Shown here: positions 27,601-35,745 of the stretch, one piece after another
How the letters are laid out: every line of letters starts with the position of its first letter
How positions within the stretch are numbered: the first letter of the stretch is position 1
Origin: Filimonas zeae
Lineage (GTDB): Bacteria; Bacteroidota; Bacteroidia; Chitinophagales; Chitinophagaceae
Reading direction: 5' to 3'
Length of the DNA stretch: 64,000 nucleotides
Assembly: GCF_014641615.1 (NCBI RefSeq)
Contig: NZ_BMIB01000002.1
Span: 620,001 to 684,000, forward strand
Notes under the pieces: generated by a model
Databases searched by the model: none
Told to the model about the DNA's origin: nothing
What the model saw: only the letters and a program-made list of their open reading frames with translations
Program-made: the position numbers and the translations under genes

Positions 27601-27809
27601 TTGTAATACAGCACTATCAGATACCTGAAAAGCTTACCGGTGTTTGTGTATATGATATGCAGGGAAGGCTGGTAGCGGTAAAAAACTACCTGGCAGGTAC
27701 CGCACCTGCTTACCTGCCGGTAAATATTGCGCATTGCGCCACTGGTATTTATATTGTAAAGCTGTATTATACCGATCATAGTTATTCCACAAAGCTGTTA
27801 AAGCAATAA
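24696..27809 (+). CDS. Secreted M43 (pappalysin-like) zinc metalloprotease with T9SS type A tail
   Basis: 1037 residues with signal peptide (CSTLLMYAGVYSQ). The catalytic domain (about 85-350) carries the zinc motif HETGHFFYLYH (His251, Glu252, His255, His261), matching the M43 pattern, and a downstream NYMDYSYDVSYGMFT Met-turn. Two CARDB-like modules and two jelly-roll modules alternate in tandem: FTENFESATFPAAGWYISNP (about 485) and LTESFEGTFVPESW (about 770), each with NPDN.TTW. The last ~80 residues (LITPNPTVNGNF, VCVYDMQGRL, GIYIVKL) form a type A T9SS sorting domain. Probably a secreted or surface protease; substrate unknown. It is monocistronic or co-transcribed with the following mqnE (31-bp gap). 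Confidence 0.93.
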   Translation: MLLYKRALALCSTLLMYAGVYSQNSDTVIHRRCATMEAMQATLQQHPELAAQWKAEGEQKYQNYLQRAASGTLTATRNTGSSPYSNAGNEIVIPVVVHIVLPNPQLVTDRDVYEQIEKLNIDYAGINADKSILPAAFLARAGNTRIRFLLARTDTLGAFTSGIERKTSSTTYSINSYNEVKANITGGMNAWDVSRYYNVWVTRFSDGVLGVSTFPYTTPQRQQGTVVNYIAFGNNPAYVSPSYNLGRTLVHETGHFFYLYHIWGDDDGACNGSDFDTQSGYDLPVNCTDDTPNQGNSSDGILAGTITDACNTTAPGINYQNYMDYSYDVSYGMFTTGQICRMENALTVYRSTLANSQTDIPPAGVNDAALVTLTPGIRSGLNIPVVCNGSAITARLRNLSNSLLTRATFTVQLDGVTVNTQVWTGSLAVGSDALVDLGAVNAITGNHTLTVFTTQPNNTGDSYTANDTLTRIVYINNASVTVPFTENFESATFPAAGWYISNPDNGTTWTRSTNAAASGTGSAVINNASNTRSRWDDLVTPPIDFDTDTDSSRLTFSVAYRSRGTSFYDALEVAISNNCGNDFVVVYRKTPPSLPTVSGTGSSSFIPNSAQWRRDTVDLTPYLVSGQKMIIRFRNMSGAGSNLYLDSIDVSKVSLTAIDATIQNVYAEDFLCNAFTIHPAATLSNKGRMALSSASIHYQLDNNAPAVQAWTGNLVTGDTTLITLPALTASGTGQHTVTVWVTQPNNTADGKPSNDTLYKGISIFGIVNAPLTESFEGTFVPESWGVYNPDNKTTWQKVRKAATLAQLSDTAAAVMTNFGYIYSNATDELRTPVVKYGTVDSLFLLFDVAAGYSAVAGTPDTLQVLVTSDCGATYQSVYKKTGLELQTVSGTSSGIPFTPSDTGAYRRDSINLTNLLPASGNFQVVFRSISNGRNNIYIDNVNIKTKVVLPALKEKGFLITPNPTVNGNFVIQHYQIPEKLTGVCVYDMQGRLVAVKNYLAGTAPAYLPVNIAHCATGIYIVKLYYTDHSYSTKLLKQ

Positions 27810-27840
27810 ATGACTAATTTTACAGCCAAATAAGCAGACT

Positions 27841-29019
27841 ATGTTTTCAACAAGCGCGGATCCCCGTCAGATAGTAGCTGCTACTACAGACAGGGAACTA
27901 CAACAGATAGGAGAAAAAATTCTGGCAGGCAACCGGGTTTCTTATGAGGAGGGTGTTATTTTGTTTGAAAAAGCATCACTGCCATTTGCCGGTGCACTCG
28001 CCAACTGGGTAAGAGAGCAGAAACACGGCCACAAAACCTATTTCAACCGTAATTTTCATATTGAGCCTACCAACGTATGTATGTTCACCTGTCATTTCTG
28101 CTCCTACTCGCGCCTGTACGCAAACCGCGAGGAAGGATGGGAACTGACTATAGACCAGATGCTGGACATTGTAAAAAAATACGATGGCAAGCCTGTTACC
28201 GAGGTACACATTGTAGGTGGTGTACACCCTAAAATGAACCTGTACTTTTTTGTAGAACTGCTGCAGAAAATTAAACAGCACCGGCCCGACCTGCACATTA
28301 AAGGCTTTACCGCGGTTGAACTGGATTACATGTTCCGCAAAGCTAAATTAAGTGTAGAGGAAGGCATGAAGGTGCTGAACGACGCAGGCTTACAATCTTT
28401 ACCTGGCGGGGGTGCTGAAATATTTCACAAAGAAATACGCGACCAGATTTGTGCCGATAAAGTGGATGCAGATGGCTGGCTGAATATACACCGTGCGGCA
28501 CACAACCTGGGCATGCACAGTAATGCCACTATGCTGTACGGCCACCTGGAACAATACTGGCACCGGGTAGACCATATGGAGCGCCTGCGCAGCCTGCAGG
28601 ATGAAACCGGCGGTTTTAACACCTTTATTCCGTTAAAGTTTCGCAATGGCGATAACGATATGAGCCATGTAGCAGAAACCCCGGTAGTGGAAGACATGCG
28701 CCTTTATGCGATTGCCCGTTTGTATATGGACAACTTTCCGCACCTGAAAGCTTACTGGCCTATGCTGGGCCGCCAGAACGCCCAGTTAACACTGAGCTTT
28801 GGCGTAAACGATCTGGATGGCACTATTGACGATACCACTAAAATTTACTCTATGGCCGGCAGCGAAGAGCAAACCCCTGCCCTTTCTACCGCCCAACTGG
28901 TATCGCTGATTAAACAGGCGAAAAGAGAACCGGTTGAAAGAGATACGCTGTATAACGAAATTAAAAACTACAGTGAGATAGATATAACCGAGCTGGAAGT
29001 AAATCCGCTTTACAACTAA
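27841..29019 (+). CDS. mqnE: Aminofutalosine synthase MqnE (radical SAM)
   Basis: 392 residues. The radical-SAM cluster motif is Cys80-x3-Cys84-x2-Cys87 in NVCMFTCHFCSY. The C-terminal LKAYWPMLGRQNAQLTLSFG and NDLDGT region is typical of MqnE rather than of its relative MqnC, and the SPASM-free length fits. It joins the enolpyruvyl side chain of 3-[(1-carboxyvinyl)oxy]benzoate to SAM-derived adenosine in the futalosine route to menaquinone. No other mqn gene is in the window. A good terminator follows. Confidence 0.88.
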   Translation: MFSTSADPRQIVAATTDRELQQIGEKILAGNRVSYEEGVILFEKASLPFAGALANWVREQKHGHKTYFNRNFHIEPTNVCMFTCHFCSYSRLYANREEGWELTIDQMLDIVKKYDGKPVTEVHIVGGVHPKMNLYFFVELLQKIKQHRPDLHIKGFTAVELDYMFRKAKLSVEEGMKVLNDAGLQSLPGGGAEIFHKEIRDQICADKVDADGWLNIHRAAHNLGMHSNATMLYGHLEQYWHRVDHMERLRSLQDETGGFNTFIPLKFRNGDNDMSHVAETPVVEDMRLYAIARLYMDNFPHLKAYWPMLGRQNAQLTLSFGVNDLDGTIDDTTKIYSMAGSEEQTPALSTAQLVSLIKQAKREPVERDTLYNEIKNYSEIDITELEVNPLYN

Positions 29020-29046
29020 CACCTTTTCAGGTGCATCTTATATGTT

Positions 29047-29087
29047 GCGGCCGGGCTACCTTTGTGTAGTCCGGCCGCTTATTTTTA
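29047..29087 (+). terminator. Terminator after mqnE
   Basis: A 13-bp stem with one G-U pair (29047-29059 with 29066-29078), 6-nt loop, then TTATTTTT. Confidence 0.85.
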
Positions 29088-29183
29088 AGGCCACCGTTCC
29101 CCGCTGATTATTTTTTGCATTCACCCAACGTTAACCCGTTCCTGCGCGTAAAAGAAGCAGGAATAGTTGAACCCGTTAAGAAT

Positions 29184-29648
29184 ATGAACAGAAAAACGAT
29201 TACTTACACACTTACCACACTGCTGATGGGCGCTTTAGCCGGCTTAAACGCCTGTAGTACCAAAACAGAGGATTACCCGGTAGACCCCACCCTGCAGCTG
29301 ATTGCCGCGCATGAATGGAAGATTAAAGACATTAAAGTACCGGCACATAACGGAGGCGACAGTGTAATAAGTAAAAACTGCCATATTAACGGCGCACATA
29401 TTTTTTTTAGCCTTAACAACCAGTACAGTTTTGAAGACAGTACGTTTGGCGGCTGCGATACCACCGTGTTTCCATACGATAAAGGCGTATGGGGCCTGAA
29501 AATAGCCCGCGACTCGATGCTGTTTGCAGGCACCAAAAACAAATTTATGTACGGCATGAAGCTGCTGATGGTAAATAACGATAGTTTACGGCTGCGCTAT
29601 CTGGATTCAACTGCTTTTGTGGTTAAAACAGTTACACTGGTAAAATAA
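29184..29648 (+). CDS. Lipocalin-like lipoprotein
   Basis: 154 residues from the ATG at 29184; the longer frame from 29115 adds a non-signal leader. The signal ends in a lipobox (LAGLNAC|S). The body follows the short lipocalin-like pattern common in Bacteroidota: HEWKIKDI near the start, a Cys pair (KNCHINGA...GGCDTTVF), a G.W motif (KGVWGLK) and a terminal strand RLRYLDSTAF. Ligand unknown. It is the first gene of a likely operon with the ECF sigma factor 16 bp downstream. Confidence 0.75.
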   Translation: MNRKTITYTLTTLLMGALAGLNACSTKTEDYPVDPTLQLIAAHEWKIKDIKVPAHNGGDSVISKNCHINGAHIFFSLNNQYSFEDSTFGGCDTTVFPYDKGVWGLKIARDSMLFAGTKNKFMYGMKLLMVNNDSLRLRYLDSTAFVVKTVTLVK

Positions 29649-29664
29649 ATTCCGCCGGAGTGTT

Positions 29665-30204
29665 GTGAGCGTTAAAAACCTGTCACATATTATTACGCTT
29701 TGTTGCGAAAATAACCGCGCAGCGCAGGAGCAGCTGTACAGGGAGTATTTTGGCCTGTTTTATACCGTGGCAAAAGAGTTTACCAACGACAACCAGACAC
29801 TCTTATCCCTGGTAAATGAAGCCTTTCTGAAAATATTTCAGCATCTGAAAGACTATGACGCTTCCCGGGCTTCGTTTGAAACATGGGGTAAAACTATTCT
29901 GCGGAACGTATGCATAGACCACTACCGTAAAACCAAAACACAAATACAAACCACAGATATTAACGAGCTCGAAACCAATACACTCCACTATTCTCAGCCA
30001 CTTCCGGCACGCGAAGGCGATATGGATTATTACTTTAATCTGCTACCCCAGGTAACCGGTAAAGTATGCCGTCTGTTTCTGATGCAGGGCTTTTCGCACA
30101 AAGAAATTGGTGGGGCACTGGGTATCAGCGAAACCACTTCGCGCTGGCACTTAATGGAAGGAAAAAAAAGATTGCAGGACATTTTAAAAAAGAAATATGC
30201 CTGA
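29665..30204 (+). CDS. ECF-type sigma-70 family RNA polymerase sigma factor
   Basis: 179 residues. Region 2 (about 20-85) has YREYFGLFYTVAKEF, the LVNEAFLKIFQHL core-binding helix and ASFETWGKTILRNVCIDHYRK. Region 4 (about 120-175) has the HTH FSHKEIGGALGISETTSRWHL. Region 3 is absent, as in ECF sigmas. The start is GTG at 29665 behind a GGAG; no earlier in-frame ATG exists. Its last 8 bp overlap the next gene, which begins with a segment like an anti-sigma domain. The two probably act as a sigma/anti-sigma pair, by inference from position. Confidence 0.9.
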   Translation: MSVKNLSHIITLCCENNRAAQEQLYREYFGLFYTVAKEFTNDNQTLLSLVNEAFLKIFQHLKDYDASRASFETWGKTILRNVCIDHYRKTKTQIQTTDINELETNTLHYSQPLPAREGDMDYYFNLLPQVTGKVCRLFLMQGFSHKEIGGALGISETTSRWHLMEGKKRLQDILKKKYA

Positions 30205-31465
30205 GCTGCAGCAACTAGAAAACCAGGGATGGGAGCAGATGGTACAAATGCTTAACCAGCATCTGCCGCAGGAGGCACCTCCTTCCGCACCTGTGCGCCC
30301 TGTACGCATATTATTTATGCTGGTGGCTGCAGCCTGCCTGGGTATTCTGTTTTGTATGCCTGTTTTATTAACAGACAGCCACCGTACTGTATTGCCTGAA
30401 CTGTCTTATGCAGATGGCCCTGCTACTGCTCATCCACTTCCTAACCCGGCCTATGCAGGTACCGGTACTTCCCCTTTTATGCCTGTTATGGCTTCTGGCA
30501 ATAAACCCGGCGCCCACTTAAACCGGCATTCCGCCACTATGGCAACTGCACTTATACCGGCATATGGTAAACTTATACCTGAAACAGCCGGTACAGATAG
30601 CAGCTTTGTGAATACTTTACTGGCTTTAACAGATATAAAGCCTATGCCTGTTAATACAGCCCTGCCGTCTGAAGCCGGTACACTACCGGTATCTGCAGAA
30701 AGAATACCGGAACGGCTGCCTTTGCTCTTTTTTCCCGAAGCAGCCCCTGCCACCGCCGCAGAAGCAGCACTGAAAAACAAACAGCCTTTATTATCACTGG
30801 TAGTACAGCTGAATCATAACCTTACCAGCCAATATTACAACACCGGTAACATGATGTACAACCTGCCTGCTTACCCATCTGTAACGGCGTCCGTTCACGT
30901 AAGTAAAAACATCAGCTTTACCACCGGTTTCTCCGTATTATCATCCGGCAGCCTTAACGGGCAGATAAAAAGCGAAGCCATTACACCTGTAACCAATAGT
31001 AACGGAGATGCAGCCAGTGCCATTGCAAGGGTAGATCAGGATGTGGTTAAACAGGCTTTTTACATGCAGGTGCCGGTAACTATGGATGTGGCGGTAAGGC
31101 GCAATCTGGCAGTATCATCCGGTGCCGGCTTTGCCTTTCTGCAAAAAACACTGGTACAGCGCGAGGCCCGCACTACCGATGCCAATAACAATCAGCTTGT
31201 ACCCGCTACCACAGCGCCCGGTGTAACCAGCACCCTTTTAAGTAAAGAAGAAGTTGCAGCAACTGCTGCGGGGCGTATGTATAATATCAGAAGTTCGGAA
31301 AGGCGCTTTTTGCTGAATGTGCAGTACCAGCTTAAAAAATTCAATATCGGCCTGCAGTATTCCCGTGCGTTATCCCCTTCCGTAGAGTTTTATGGCCATC
31401 CGGAAAGGAATATACGCAACCAGACGCTTACCCTCAGTGTAGGCATGCCGCTTTTTCAGCGCTAA
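30197..31465 (+). CDS. Candidate anti-sigma factor: cytoplasmic N-tail, one TM, C-terminal beta-barrel-like domain
   Basis: 422 residues. Residues 1-34 are a short acidic tail ([18 protein letters not shown]) of the kind seen in small Bacteroidota anti-sigma proteins; one TM helix follows ([21 protein letters not shown], split across about 35-56). Residues 60-190 are a Pro/Thr/Ala-rich linker. Residues 195-422 consist of amphipathic strands ([50 protein letters not shown]) ending in [12 protein letters not shown], like an outer-membrane barrel without a signal peptide of its own. It overlaps the sigma gene by 8 bp. If both halves are real, the protein would span inner membrane and envelope. 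Its stop codon overlaps that of the convergent serine dehydratase. Confidence 0.75.
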   Translation: MPELQQLENQGWEQMVQMLNQHLPQEAPPSAPVRPVRILFMLVAAACLGILFCMPVLLTDSHRTVLPELSYADGPATAHPLPNPAYAGTGTSPFMPVMASGNKPGAHLNRHSATMATALIPAYGKLIPETAGTDSSFVNTLLALTDIKPMPVNTALPSEAGTLPVSAERIPERLPLLFFPEAAPATAAEAALKNKQPLLSLVVQLNHNLTSQYYNTGNMMYNLPAYPSVTASVHVSKNISFTTGFSVLSSGSLNGQIKSEAITPVTNSNGDAASAIARVDQDVVKQAFYMQVPVTMDVAVRRNLAVSSGAGFAFLQKTLVQREARTTDANNNQLVPATTAPGVTSTLLSKEEVAATAAGRMYNIRSSERRFLLNVQYQLKKFNIGLQYSRALSPSVEFYGHPERNIRNQTLTLSVGMPLFQR

Positions 31466-32889
31466 CATTCACTAAGGCTAATGGGAATATGTACGGCCAG
31501 GCCACCATCGGCAGTTTCTTTGTATTTGCTGTTCATATCCAGCGCCGTATCCCACATTGTTTTTATTACCTTATCCAGCGATACTTTGGCAAAATCGGGC
31601 GTGCTTTGTAAGCCTAATTGTGCAGCGGTAATGGCTTTTACAGCCCCCATGGTATTGCGCTCTATACAGGGTACCTGTACCAGGCCGCCTATAGGGTCGC
31701 AGGTAAGGCCCAGGTGATGTTCCATCGCTATTTCAGCAGCCATAATAGCCTGGCGCTGGGTACCGCCCAGGCTTTCTGCCAGCGCAGCTGCCGCCATGGC
31801 AGATGATACCCCAATTTCTGCCTGGCAACCGCCCATAGCAGCAGAAATGGTAGCGCCCTTTTTAAATATGCTGCCTATTTCAGAAGCCGTAAGTAAAAAG
31901 CGTATAATCTTGTCTTCTTCATTTCCATCGCAGAAGGCTATATAATACAGCAATACCGCCGGTATAACACCTGCTGCACCATTGGTTGGTGCGGTTACCA
32001 CACGGCCAAAAGAAGCATTCTCTTCATTTACCGCTAACGCAAAACAACTTACACAATCCAATATATACTGAAAGCTGGCGCCTCCGCGGCGTATTACTTC
32101 CAGCCAGCTGTCAAAATCGGTATACGTAGCGCCTTTGGTAAGCCGGCGGTTAAGATCGGCCGCCCGCCTGCGCACATTCAGCCCGCCCGGTAAAATACCC
32201 TGCTGGTGAATACCCCTGTAAATACAATCGCGCATGGTATACCATATCTGCAGTACACGTTTACGCGTTTCCGCATCACTTCGCCACGCACTTTCGTTTT
32301 CCATTACCACCTCGTTAATGGTAAGGCCGGTTTTCATACACCAGTGCAACAGCTCATCAGAGGTATTAATAGGAAAAGGCAGGTCTACGCTGGCAGCGGC
32401 AGAGGCTTTTTCCCCCTCCTGTACCACAAAGCCGCCACCTACAGAGTAATAGGTTTCGCTTATGGTATCGCCATTTTCCATAGTGGCCAGAAAAGACAAA
32501 CCATTGGGGTGAAAAGGCAGCGAATCGTTAAACAGAAACTGCACATCCGTGTCCGGATGAAAGGCTATCCAATGCTGTGCCCCCCAATGTAACTGGTGCA
32601 ACTCACCAATAGCCGCTATTTTATCATTAATAGAATTTACATCAATCGTTACCGGATCTTCTCCGCTAAGGCCCATCAGCACGGCCACATCTGTACCATG
32701 CCCTTTACCGGTTTTAGCCAGCGAGCCATACAGTAATACCTGAACAGAAACAGGATGAATACCGGGGTAACGGGTTTGAATAGTGGAAACAAAACGCTGC
32801 GCAGCGCGCCAGGGGCCAAGGGTATGAGAGCTGGAAGGGCCAACTCCAATTTTAAACATATCAAAAACCGAAATCGCTTCGTGGGACAT
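31462..32889 (-). CDS. sdaA: L-serine ammonia-lyase, single-chain iron-sulfur type
   Basis: 475 residues with the N-terminal beta domain ([19 protein letters not shown]) and the C-terminal catalytic domain. Cys355, Cys397 and Cys408 keep the 42 and 11 spacing of the three [4Fe-4S] ligands known in this enzyme family. It converts L-serine to pyruvate and ammonia. Monocistronic; convergent with the sigma operon, sharing 4 bp. Confidence 0.95.
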   Translation of the reverse strand: MSHEAISVFDMFKIGVGPSSSHTLGPWRAAQRFVSTIQTRYPGIHPVSVQVLLYGSLAKTGKGHGTDVAVLMGLSGEDPVTIDVNSINDKIAAIGELHQLHWGAQHWIAFHPDTDVQFLFNDSLPFHPNGLSFLATMENGDTISETYYSVGGGFVVQEGEKASAAASVDLPFPINTSDELLHWCMKTGLTINEVVMENESAWRSDAETRKRVLQIWYTMRDCIYRGIHQQGILPGGLNVRRRAADLNRRLTKGATYTDFDSWLEVIRRGGASFQYILDCVSCFALAVNEENASFGRVVTAPTNGAAGVIPAVLLYYIAFCDGNEEDKIIRFLLTASEIGSIFKKGATISAAMGGCQAEIGVSSAMAAAALAESLGGTQRQAIMAAEIAMEHHLGLTCDPIGGLVQVPCIERNTMGAVKAITAAQLGLQSTPDFAKVSLDKVIKTMWDTALDMNSKYKETADGGLAVHIPISLSEC

Positions 32890-32905
32890 ACAAGGTTTTA
32901 AAACA

Positions 32906-32913
32906 CAAACGTA
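32906..32913 (-). promoter_or_regulatory. TAnnTTTG element before serine dehydratase
   Basis: TACGTTTG on the minus strand, 16 nt before the ATG at 32889. No TTG at the usual spacing. Confidence 0.5.
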
Positions 32914-32939
32914 CGTTCTTTAGTTTAGATATGTGCTTT

Positions 32940-33350
32940 TCACTCCCCTTCTTTACCGGCAGTATCGGTGGTTTCGTTGGGTCTGAAATAACGGGCTTTT
33001 TCCTCTTCCAGTTCATCTACCCGTTTACTCTTTAAAAACAACTCATCATACAGCACCAGCGTTTTATTGCATTCTGCCAGCGACTTGTTCAGCGCCTCAA
33101 TTTCCTGTTGCTGCTGTGTAACAATATCGTTGCGGAGGGCCTTCAACGGCTCTTCCTGATAAAAATGCTCAAAAAAGTCGTATTTGAGAATAACGGATAG
33201 CTGCAGCAGCTTGGCCGTATCAATGGCTTCACGGCGATAAATGTCGTACACATTCTCGCGTGAGGTGTTTAAATGCTGGCTAAGTTCGGTAGCTCCCATT
33301 TTGCGTTCCTCAGCCACAGACTTTATAATTTGCCCTATATGGATAGCCAT
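32940..33350 (-). CDS. Small HTH DNA-binding protein with coiled-coil tail
   Basis: 136 residues. An XRE-like HTH occupies residues 5-60 (IIKSVAEERKMGATELSQHL, then NTSRENVYDIYRREAIDT). Residues 65-120 are a long charged coiled coil (VTQQQQEIEALNKSLAEC, RVDELEEEKARYF), which would make dimers or higher oligomers. The tail is acidic. This class is common in Bacteroidota; the targets are unknown. It lies 50 bp upstream of serine dehydratase in the same direction. Confidence 0.78.
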   Translation of the reverse strand: MAIHIGQIIKSVAEERKMGATELSQHLNTSRENVYDIYRREAIDTAKLLQLSVILKYDFFEHFYQEEPLKALRNDIVTQQQQEIEALNKSLAECNKTLVLYDELFLKSKRVDELEEEKARYFRPNETTDTAGKEGE

Positions 33351-33473
33351 GGGACAAAACTTGCTAATAAATTCAGTGTTTCATTACATAAGGCGTCATC
33401 TTATAATCCTCAATGGGTAAAATTTTATTTATCACAAAGACCAATTTTGCTTACTTTTTCTGATTAATCTACA

Positions 33474-33481
33474 TATATTTG
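33474..33481 (+). promoter_or_regulatory. Possible -7 element in the divergent gap
   Basis: TATATTTG matches the consensus, with TTTG 24 nt upstream (a long spacer). It would give a ~110-nt leader for the gene at 33600, containing a 7-bp hairpin at 33488-33511. A weaker TATCTTTC lies nearer, at 33550. Confidence 0.3.
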
Positions 33482-33599
33482 TATCAGGGGCATTTAAAAC
33501 AAAAAAATGCCTTACAAAAACCTGTATAAACTACTGGTTTCCCATCCAATATCTTTCCGTTAAACCGTTCGGCTTTTTTTGACTGCTACATAAACTACT

Positions 33600-34076
33600 A
33601 TGAAACAATGCAACCAGGAAACGCTGGACTGGTACAGCCAGCAGCAACAATGGGAGGAAAAATTACTGGAAGAAGAAAGAATAACGCTTCTGGAAGCCCT
33701 GATGCGCTATTTGCCTCCATTGCGGCAAAAAGCAATGACGTTATATTACCTGCAGGGTATTCCCATAAAACGTATAGCCGCTTTATTACGCCTGCCACAA
33801 GGAAGGGTGTGTTTTGAAATGCACCAGGCGCTGGACTTTTTACAAAAGGTAACAAGGGCACTGGAATGCCCAGCACCAGTAAAAGCCGCGCAACCTGCAG
33901 GTAGCACAACGATTGCGGTACCGGCGCTGATACAGCAGAGCGTGTTTCAGTTACGCCATACACAAAAACTTTCCTTTGAACACATAGCAGACAAGATGAA
34001 CCATTCAGCAGTGTTTATACATCAGTGCTATGTAAATGAACATGCACGTTTACATCAGCTACGGCAAACCGGCTGA
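33600..34076 (+). CDS. Protein with two sigma-region-4-like HTH segments and no sigma-2
   Basis: 158 residues. Segment one, residues about 25-85 (ALMRYLPPLRQKAMTLYYLQ, then IPIKRIAALLRLPQGRVCFEMHQAL), has the pattern of sigma-70 region 4, with the LPP.R....LYY lead that ECF sigmas show. Segment two, residues about 108-155 (LIQQSVFQLRHTQKLSFEHI, then ADKMNHSAVFIHQCY), looks like a second, diverged HTH. There is no region 2, so it cannot act as a normal sigma factor. It might be an anti-activator, a sigma competitor or a DNA-binding regulator. Family not recognised. It ends 4 bp from the convergent glycosyltransferase gene. Confidence 0.7.
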   Translation: MKQCNQETLDWYSQQQQWEEKLLEEERITLLEALMRYLPPLRQKAMTLYYLQGIPIKRIAALLRLPQGRVCFEMHQALDFLQKVTRALECPAPVKAAQPAGSTTIAVPALIQQSVFQLRHTQKLSFEHIADKMNHSAVFIHQCYVNEHARLHQLRQTG

Positions 34077-34080
34077 AACG

Positions 34081-35745
34081 TTACTTTGCAGCCATAACAC
34101 GGTATAAGTAAAAATACTCCAGTTGCTGCGCACGTGTAGCTGCGTTAATAAACCCACCGGTAAGCTGACTGATATGAAAGCCACCAAATGAGGCCACTTT
34201 TTGTATATGCAGTGTATTGCTTTGCAATGCAGTTACCTCGTTCTGTGGTACTAACATATACCAATCTGCGCCGGGCGTAGCTGCACATAAACTATCCAGC
34301 TGCTGCATATCTGCTGCCCGTTCGGGTATAGCCGGCGCATACATTTCAAAAGAATAAATATTACAACGGAAAAGCACTGCCTTGCTACCTGCCCCATGCT
34401 GCCGCAACCATTTACCCGCCTGCATACCCGCCTGGTATTGCATCAGCGGCGGATAAAATAGCAGGTTCATAAAAACAAACAGCAGCACCGCAAAAGCAGT
34501 ACCCTTTATTGCTACCTGTGTAATGCCAGACTTGCGGTATACCAATAAGGCAACAATTGCCCCCACCAGTATCCAGGTTATTTGTAAAAACGTGTTGCCC
34601 ATACGGCTTATAACCGCCAGGCCCAGCATAAGTACTACTAACAGTACCAGCAAACCGGTAATAATTCCGTTTACCCGGGCAATTGCCTTTGGTGTACTCA
34701 GGCTTACCAGCCAGGCAGCAGTAAGCATAGCCAGCTGTGGAAACACAATAACTATATAATGGGGCAGCTGAAAGCTGGACAAAGAAAATAACAGAAAACT
34801 AACCAGTGCGCCACCCGCTGCTACCCAATGGCGGGGCTGAAACGGTATTTTTTTCCGTAACAATTGCACTACAGCCACATATAAAAAAATACTCCAGGGC
34901 AAAAACGCCCACAGTACCGTATGCAGAAAAAAGAATACATCTCCCTCTCCTTTTATAGGGCCGCTATTAAAGAAACGCCCGAACTGACTATCCCAGAAAA
35001 AGAAACGGATGCCCGATACACCCGTGCGGTTAAACACCAGTTTCTCCGGATGTTTATCAAACTGCTCATACAGGCAGTACAACTCCGGAAGTATAAACAC
35101 CAGGGTAAGCGCCAGCACCACCCACCAGTATAACAAAAACCATTTCCATTGCCGGGTAAATAACTGGTACACCGCCAGGCCCGCGCCAATGGTAATAAGT
35201 ACAAAAACACCCTTGGTCATTACCGCCAGCGCGCAGCAAAAAGCACCCGCCAGTAAATACAGCCAGCGTTTGCCCGCCTCATCTGCACGGTACAAATAAT
35301 AAATGGCCGCCACTACAAAAGCGGTTAGGTAAGCTTCTGCCCTTACATCAAAATTAGCCAGTATGGCATGTAAGGCAGTGGCGTATATAAGCGTTGCCAG
35401 CTGCGCCACCGCCCGGCCATACAATGCCAGCGCCAGGCGCCAGGTATAATACAAGCCGGCAAGCCAGCAAACAAAAGCAGGCAGTTTATAGGCAAAAGCA
35501 CTTATGCCCAGATAACGGAAACTCAGGGCTGCCAGCCAGAAAGGTAAGTGCGGTTTATCCAGCCAGTCATGCCCATCTCCATACAGGTTAATCCAGTCGC
35601 CCGTTAAAGCAATACGTTTGGAGATAGCTGCATACAAAGCCCCGTCTGGCTCCAGAATATCACTGAAAAGCGCAGTGGCATTTAGCAAAACAGCTATCAG
35701 CAGTAAACATTGAAAAACACGTTGAGAAACAGGTATACCTATCAT
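34081..35745 (-). CDS. GT39/ArnT-like membrane glycosyltransferase
   Basis: 554 residues with about 11-12 TM segments. The first loop holds the catalytic acidic pattern EPDGALYAA and then HDWLDKPHLPFWLAA, as in ArnT/dolichyl-phosphate mannosyltransferase-like enzymes that use polyprenyl-phosphate sugars. The last ~120 residues form a periplasmic domain. It probably moves a sugar onto lipid A or another envelope acceptor. It overlaps the upstream PAP2 gene by 4 bp (ATGA), so the two are translationally coupled. Confidence 0.88.
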   Translation of the reverse strand: MIGIPVSQRVFQCLLLIAVLLNATALFSDILEPDGALYAAISKRIALTGDWINLYGDGHDWLDKPHLPFWLAALSFRYLGISAFAYKLPAFVCWLAGLYYTWRLALALYGRAVAQLATLIYATALHAILANFDVRAEAYLTAFVVAAIYYLYRADEAGKRWLYLLAGAFCCALAVMTKGVFVLITIGAGLAVYQLFTRQWKWFLLYWWVVLALTLVFILPELYCLYEQFDKHPEKLVFNRTGVSGIRFFFWDSQFGRFFNSGPIKGEGDVFFFLHTVLWAFLPWSIFLYVAVVQLLRKKIPFQPRHWVAAGGALVSFLLFSLSSFQLPHYIVIVFPQLAMLTAAWLVSLSTPKAIARVNGIITGLLVLLVVLMLGLAVISRMGNTFLQITWILVGAIVALLVYRKSGITQVAIKGTAFAVLLFVFMNLLFYPPLMQYQAGMQAGKWLRQHGAGSKAVLFRCNIYSFEMYAPAIPERAADMQQLDSLCAATPGADWYMLVPQNEVTALQSNTLHIQKVASFGGFHISQLTGGFINAATRAQQLEYFYLYRVMAAK

